Shown piece after piece: positions 52,160-56,244 of a stretch of 56,244 nucleotides of DNA. Made by a program: the position numbers and the translations under genes. The stretch spans positions 1 to 56,244 of the forward strand of contig NZ_CADEFI010000020.1 in NCBI RefSeq assembly GCF_902826555.1, read 5' to 3'. Source of the stretch: an uncultured Hyphomicrobium sp. (GTDB lineage: Bacteria > Pseudomonadota > Alphaproteobacteria > Rhizobiales > Hyphomicrobiaceae). Numbering within the stretch: position 1 is the stretch's first letter; every line of letters starts with the position of its first letter. The notes under the pieces were generated by a model. The model made no database searches. It saw only the letters and a list, made by a program, of their open reading frames with translations, and was not told the origin of the DNA.

Positions 52160-54757
52160 ATGAACTTGAGCGTCCAAGGACCAGTAGGACAGGGTCCGGA
52201 CCGGGGATTGGCGGAGCGGCGGCGCATGCCACAACTGAAGCTCACTAAGGAGCGCGCCGTAGCCATCTATCTGGGCCTGCTGTTTCTCTATTTCGCAGTC
52301 CTTTTTTTGGCTTTCGAGCTGCGCGAGCACATCAGCTTCTTGCCGTCGTCTTATTTCGTCCTTTCCGTCAAGCGGCTGATGGCCCTTTCGGCGCTGTCCG
52401 CGATCCTCACTCTGCCCGCACTTTTCCTGGTTCGCTCCCGCGCCATCCTCGCGGTCCTGCTCATGCTCGTTGCGGCGGTGCCGCTGACCGCCCGCCGCGA
52501 TATGTTCGTAGGCCGGAAATCACCGTCTCTGGAGGCCAAGGGCGCGCAGCTGATCGCCGGCAACAACCCCTACCTCGACAAAGTCGCGATCATCAGAGAG
52601 CTCAAGGCGAAAAGCGAGAGTGCCGACGCTCTTTGGTCGACCCTGTCCACCCAGTTCATGGCCGACATCGACAGGTCGAACCCTGCCAACGCGCGCGAGC
52701 TCACGACGCGGGCCATGTTGATCGTATCGACGTTCTACGATTACGGAAATGCCCAGTTGAAGAACAAGCGCAAGGGCGGATGCGCAATCCTCAACGAGCA
52801 GACGGACTTCAAGCCCCTCACCCCCACCTTCAAGGCTTACAGGGATGCGCAGATCGGCTGTTGCTCCGACTTTTCGGCGATGCTCGCGTCGTTTCTGACA
52901 TGGCTACGCATCGAAAATATGTTCGTCACCATGCCAGGTCACATCGCCAACAAGGTGTTCTTCGACGGCGAATGGCACTTCGTAGACGCCAACACGAATA
53001 CGATCATCCAGGGGGTCTTCGAAGAAGGCGGGCCGAGACCGGATCTTCGAATTGCATATTTTCCGCATCCCAACAATTTGCCGGAAATCGGCAGGTACGA
53101 CATCTACAACTATATCGAGTTGCGCGAGGAGCTCGGCGCCGCGCTGTTCCGAACGACGTCCGACACCGAGGTTATCATCAAGGCTTACGAGCGGTGGGGC
53201 GAGAACTGCGTATCGCGGCTGCGCGGCATGTTCGCGTTCGCCATCTGGGACAACATCGAGCGCACCGTATTCCTCGCCCGCGATCGCTTCGGCATCAAAC
53301 CGCTGTATTGGGCGAACACATCCCGCGGCTTGTTTTTCGCTTCCGAGATCAAGGCGCTGCTGCCTTTCCTGGATCGACGGGAGATCGATGCCGCGGCGTT
53401 TTCTGATTATTTCTCGTTCCAGTTCTGCATCGGCGAGAAGACGATGCTGACGGATGTCGCCCAGTTTCCGGCTGCTCATCGCGCGACCGTCCGGCTGGGA
53501 GAGGTCCCAAATCCCAAGCGGTACTGGGAGGTCCAGTACACCATCGACTATTCCCACACACAAAAGTGGTTCTCGGAGCGGCTTCAGGAACTCATGCACG
53601 ACTCCATCCGCATGCATCTTCGTGCGGATGTCGAGATCGGCAGCTATTTGAGCGGTGGCATCGATTCGAGCCTGGTCGCGACCCTCGCTCGCGAGCAACG
53701 TCCTGACGGACGCTTCCAGGCTTTCAATGGCCGTTTCCTGGACGGCAAGGATTTCGATGAATCCCACTACGCGAAAGCGGTTGCCGATCAGAACCGCATG
53801 GATCTGCACGTCACCGATATTTCAGAGCAGGATTTCGTCGACAACATTGCCAAAGTGATCTGGCACATGGACCAGCCGAATGCGGGTCCCGGCTCGTTCC
53901 CACAATATCTTGTTTCGAAAAACGTCCGCAATCACGTGAAAGTCGTCTTGGGCGGCCAGGGCGGCGACGAGATTTTCGGTGGCTACGCGCGATACCTCAT
54001 CGCCTACTTCGAGCAGTGCATCAAGGGTGCCATCGAAGGGTCCCTTCACGACGGGAAATACGTGGTCTCATACGAGTCCATCATCCCGAACCTGGTCTCG
54101 CTGCAACAATACAAACCCATGCTGCGCGAGTTCTGGTCGGATGGCTTGTTCAACGGTCGCGATGAGAGATATTGGCGTCTCGTCAACCGCACCAACACGT
54201 TCGGCGAAATCCTTGCCCCCGGTGTCATTGACCAAACCGGAACGTTCGAACGGTTCAAATCAATCTTCTGGGGCGCGAACGTCGGCAAAGAATCCTACTT
54301 CGACTCGATGACCCACTTCGACTTCAAGACCCTGCTGCCGGCACTGCTGCAAGTCGAGGATCGGATGAGCATGGCGCACGGCATCGAGGCGCGCGTTCCC
54401 TTCCTCGACCACCCGCTGATCGAGTTTGCCGCGACCGTACCGGCCGACATCAAGTTCGCAGGTGGTGAGCTCAAGCGCATGCCGCGGGCCGTCTTCAGCG
54501 ACAAACTGCCGGTCGCCTTGCTCAACCGAAAGGACAAAATGGGCTTTCCGGTGCCGCTCAACTTATGGCTCAAGAAGAAGGGCCAGGCGCGCGAGCTTGT
54601 TGGTGACCTCCTGGGATCGGCCACGGCGCAATCCCGCCCCTATCTCCGCAACGGCTTGCCCGTCGACAAGCTGCTCGATTCCCAGAGCGTCTACAGCCGA
54701 AACATCTGGGCGCTCCTCAGCCTTGAGCTGTGGCATAGATCGGTTGTGGACGGCTAA
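52160..54757 (+). CDS. membrane/transglutaminase-like domain fused to an asparagine synthetase lacking its N-terminal nucleophile
   Basis: An uninterrupted 865-codon frame. Residues about 34-112 hold three hydrophobic helices. Residues about 180-290 form a transglutaminase-like domain with the triad Cys235 (GCCSDFSAML), His261 (GHIAN) and Asp276 (FVDANTN). From about 312 (YDIYNYIELREEL) the sequence becomes AsnB: the second half of the glutaminase domain (SDTEVIIKAYERWGENCVSRLRGMFAFAIWD) and the synthetase domain with PP-loop SGGIDSS (about 498-504), GGQGGDEIFGGYARY and VPFLDHPLIEFA. The first ~75 AsnB residues, including the essential N-terminal Cys, are absent, so glutamine hydrolysis is not expected. 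Positive-inside reasoning puts the transglutaminase part outside the membrane, conflicting with an ATP-using synthetase. In Bordetella, wbmG/wbmH are accompanied by an AsnB-like amidotransferase (WbmI), which this resembles by context. ATG 52160 follows GGGGGA. Confidence 0.85.
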   Translation: MNLSVQGPVGQGPDRGLAERRRMPQLKLTKERAVAIYLGLLFLYFAVLFLAFELREHISFLPSSYFVLSVKRLMALSALSAILTLPALFLVRSRAILAVLLMLVAAVPLTARRDMFVGRKSPSLEAKGAQLIAGNNPYLDKVAIIRELKAKSESADALWSTLSTQFMADIDRSNPANARELTTRAMLIVSTFYDYGNAQLKNKRKGGCAILNEQTDFKPLTPTFKAYRDAQIGCCSDFSAMLASFLTWLRIENMFVTMPGHIANKVFFDGEWHFVDANTNTIIQGVFEEGGPRPDLRIAYFPHPNNLPEIGRYDIYNYIELREELGAALFRTTSDTEVIIKAYERWGENCVSRLRGMFAFAIWDNIERTVFLARDRFGIKPLYWANTSRGLFFASEIKALLPFLDRREIDAAAFSDYFSFQFCIGEKTMLTDVAQFPAAHRATVRLGEVPNPKRYWEVQYTIDYSHTQKWFSERLQELMHDSIRMHLRADVEIGSYLSGGIDSSLVATLAREQRPDGRFQAFNGRFLDGKDFDESHYAKAVADQNRMDLHVTDISEQDFVDNIAKVIWHMDQPNAGPGSFPQYLVSKNVRNHVKVVLGGQGGDEIFGGYARYLIAYFEQCIKGAIEGSLHDGKYVVSYESIIPNLVSLQQYKPMLREFWSDGLFNGRDERYWRLVNRTNTFGEILAPGVIDQTGTFERFKSIFWGANVGKESYFDSMTHFDFKTLLPALLQVEDRMSMAHGIEARVPFLDHPLIEFAATVPADIKFAGGELKRMPRAVFSDKLPVALLNRKDKMGFPVPLNLWLKKKGQARELVGDLLGSATAQSRPYLRNGLPVDKLLDSQSVYSRNIWALLSLELWHRSVVDG

Positions 54758-55076
54758 TTTTAACCGCCCCTTCGTGCGCGTTTGTAGCCCTGCCCGACCC
54801 GGTCTCGCGACTTCACTGGCCGCGCCGGTCTGGACGAGGTTGCACACAACACGAAAACGGCTGAGCAGAAGAAGCGGGCAAGAGCCGCCATCGACCGGCT
54901 TGTTCGGAGCCGATCTGACATCGAATTCCCAAACCTATCCTAGGGTCTGGAAAAACACAGCAGTATCAATGGAAATTTGCCTGAGTGGCGCCCGTAGGGG
55001 AATGCCACGTTTGAGGGATTTCAAAAGGTTATCGAAAAGTGGGACACTTTTTCTTCCCTGATGTGACCCCCGTCTT
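54758..55076. other. 319-base gap between the fusion gene and the insertion sequence
   Basis: No gene is supported. A symmetrical sequence AAAAGTG-GGA-CACTTTT at 55035-55051 lies 26 bases beyond the transposase stop and may mark or lie near the right end of the IS. CCCCG/CGGGG pairing around 55068-55085 could form a hairpin at the transposase 3' end. Confidence 0.4.
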
Positions 55077-55967
55077 TTATCCGGGGGCAACTGGAATCCG
55101 GTCGTCATTGAACGCTCCCGATGAGCGTCCTTCAAGCTCTTCGTTCTCCTGCCAGCGCGCCGCGTAGCCGGCCGGCGTCAGCCAGCCGAGCTTCGAATGC
55201 GGGCGATGGTGGTTATAGTCGTGCCTCCAGGCTTCGATCAGCCGCCGTGCCTCGCCGAGCGAGCGAAACAACGTCTCGTTCAGCAGCTCGTCGCGCAGCC
55301 GGGCATTGAAGCTCTCCGCGAACGCGTTCTGCACCGGTTTGCCGGGCTGGATGTACCGCCACGCGATGCGCCGCTCGTCCGCCCAGGCCAGGATCGCGTT
55401 CGAGGTCAGCTCCGTGCCGTTGTCGGAAAGAACCGCTGCAGGCCGGCCGCGCCAGGCGATGATGCGGTCGAGCTCCCGCGCCACGCGGGCACCCGAGATC
55501 GACGTGTCCGGCACCAGGCCCAGACATTCGCGCGTGCAGTCGTCGACGATGACCAGCACGCGGAAGCGCCGCCCGTCCGTCATCTGGTCGTGCACGAAAT
55601 CGAGCGACCAGCAGGCGTTGGGCCGATCCGGAACCGGCAGCGGCGCGCGAAGCCCCAACGCGCGCTTGCGGCTGCCGCGCTTGCGCACCATCAGCCGCTC
55701 CTCGCGGTAGAGCCGCTGTACCCGCTTCCGGTTTACCGCCCAGCCTTCGCGGCAGAGCAGCACGTGCAGCCGTCGATAGCCGAAGCGCCGGCGCTCATGC
55801 GCCAAGGCTTTCAAACGAGTGCGAAGCTCTGCATCGTCCGGCCGCCGCGAGCGGTAACGCACCAAAGCGCGCTCGACGCCGGCCACCCGGCACGCCCGAC
55901 GCTCGCTCATCTGACGCCCCGCCATCAGATGCGCGACGGCTTCTCGCCTCTGCGCGGGCGTCACCAT
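55077..55967 (-). CDS. IS3-family transposase OrfB (DDE integrase)
   Basis: A 296-residue catalytic part with an N-terminal HTH_21-like region ([32 protein letters not shown]) and an rve integrase core. Catalytic residues are Asp in WSLDFVHD, Asp in VLSDNGTEL and Glu in [14 protein letters not shown]. It overlaps orfA by 7 bases in the -1 frame and is probably made as an OrfAB fusion. The C-terminus has the usual [19 protein letters not shown]. The frame is intact. Confidence 0.93.
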   Translation of the reverse strand: MVTPAQRREAVAHLMAGRQMSERRACRVAGVERALVRYRSRRPDDAELRTRLKALAHERRRFGYRRLHVLLCREGWAVNRKRVQRLYREERLMVRKRGSRKRALGLRAPLPVPDRPNACWSLDFVHDQMTDGRRFRVLVIVDDCTRECLGLVPDTSISGARVARELDRIIAWRGRPAAVLSDNGTELTSNAILAWADERRIAWRYIQPGKPVQNAFAESFNARLRDELLNETLFRSLGEARRLIEAWRHDYNHHRPHSKLGWLTPAGYAARWQENEELEGRSSGAFNDDRIPVAPG

Positions 55968-56227
55968 TTTTTTGCCAGCAGGTCTTTCAGGCCCGCGTTG
56001 TCGATCATCTGCTCGGCCAACAGCCGCTTCAGCTTGGCGTTCTCCGCCTCGAGTGCCCTGAGCTTCTGCGCGTCAGAGACATCCATGCCCCCGAACTTCG
56101 CCTTCCAGGCATAGAGGCTCGCGCTCGACATGCCGTGCTTGCGGCAGAGATCTGCCGTCGCCACGCCCGCCTCGTGCTCGCGCAGGATGGCGATGATCTG
56201 CTCTTCCGAAAACCGCTTCCGCTTCAT
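55961..56227 (-). CDS. IS3-family transposase OrfA (helix-turn-helix)
   Basis: An 88-residue OrfA with a helix-turn-helix ([43 protein letters not shown]) followed by a leucine-zipper-like coiled coil ([21 protein letters not shown]). It binds the IS ends and dimerises. The gene ends at the A7 slippery run where -1 frameshifting would join it to orfB. Confidence 0.93.
   Translation of the reverse strand: MKRKRFSEEQIIAILREHEAGVATADLCRKHGMSSASLYAWKAKFGGMDVSDAQKLRALEAENAKLKRLLAEQMIDNAGLKDLLAKKW
55967..55973 (-). other. A7 programmed -1 frameshift site joining OrfA and OrfB
   Basis: On the minus strand the run reads GC[A AAA AAA]TGG in the OrfA frame, a perfect X-XXY-YYZ slippery heptamer placed just before the OrfA stop and overlapping the OrfB ATG. 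A -1 shift here gives the OrfAB transposase typical of IS3 elements. Confidence 0.85.
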
Positions 56228-56244
56228 CGTCCGGCTCCTCTCTA

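Larger units (their letters stand above)
55035..56244 (-). mobile_element. IS3-family insertion sequence, partial
   Basis: Contains overlapping orfA and orfB of IS3-type organisation on the minus strand, an A7 frameshift site, and a candidate end near 55035-55051. The left end (upstream of orfA) lies beyond the window, so terminal inverted repeats and target duplications cannot be checked. Resemblance of both proteins is closest, from memory, to the IS407 group. Confidence 0.75.

Overview
The window reads as a GC-rich alphaproteobacterial chromosome segment, most likely from a Hyphomicrobium-like member of the Hyphomicrobiales. This rests on gene content: a group 1h [NiFe]-hydrogenase, a NasTS nitrate-assimilation operon, an ebo cluster and a methylotroph-type cytochrome cL. 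The genus is inference. No tRNA, rRNA or CRISPR array was seen.

Layout. 1-2357: start of a cbb3 oxidase gene (ccoN, cut by the window edge) divergent from hemN, with a perfect FNR-type box between them. 2490-19895: one long plus-strand hydrogen-metabolism locus. It holds an NtrC/HoxA-like regulator with a degenerate receiver, a sigma-54 promoter, group 1h hydrogenase subunits, two tandem small proteins with a HiPIP-like cysteine pattern, a maturation protease, TPR and small membrane proteins, a NifU-Rieske fusion, an NHL protein, hypF-C-(SIS isomerase)-D-E-A-B and a nickel permease. 19944-23407: a CBS protein, then nikR divergent from a TonB-dependent receptor, with a textbook NikR operator between them although NikR lacks three of the four canonical nickel ligands. 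23501-26899: a secreted TPR-CHAT protein.

27123-38141: nitrate assimilation. NasT and NasS are followed by a leader that folds into two ANTAR-type hexaloop hairpins and a terminator, then a nitrate transporter, nirB, nirD, an assimilatory nitrate reductase, a siroheme-pathway methyltransferase and a porin. 38196-47578: an ebo gene cluster split into a minus-strand arm (eboD-E-C-A-B) and a plus-strand arm (eboF-idi). A periplasmic PQQ sugar-dehydrogenase-like protein and a cytochrome cL-like protein lie between the arms. 47604-48715: small genes (GAF protein, two small proteins).

48791-54757: surface-polysaccharide genes: a UDP-GlcNAc 2-epimerase-type protein, two SDR proteins resembling Bordetella WbmH and WbmG, and a striking membrane/transglutaminase-asparagine synthetase fusion that has lost the N-terminal glutaminase nucleophile region. 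55077-56244: an IS3-family insertion sequence with an A7 frameshift site, running off the right edge.

The H2 locus and the nickel genes form one functional unit: uptake (TonB receptor, HupE), storage and insertion (HypA, HypB with about 32 histidines), cofactor synthesis (HypCDEF), processing (protease) and electron transfer. The most unusual items are the gene fusion at 52160-54757, the altered NikR with its intact operator, the HiPIP-like pair, and the PQQ dehydrogenase/cytochrome pair inside the ebo cluster.
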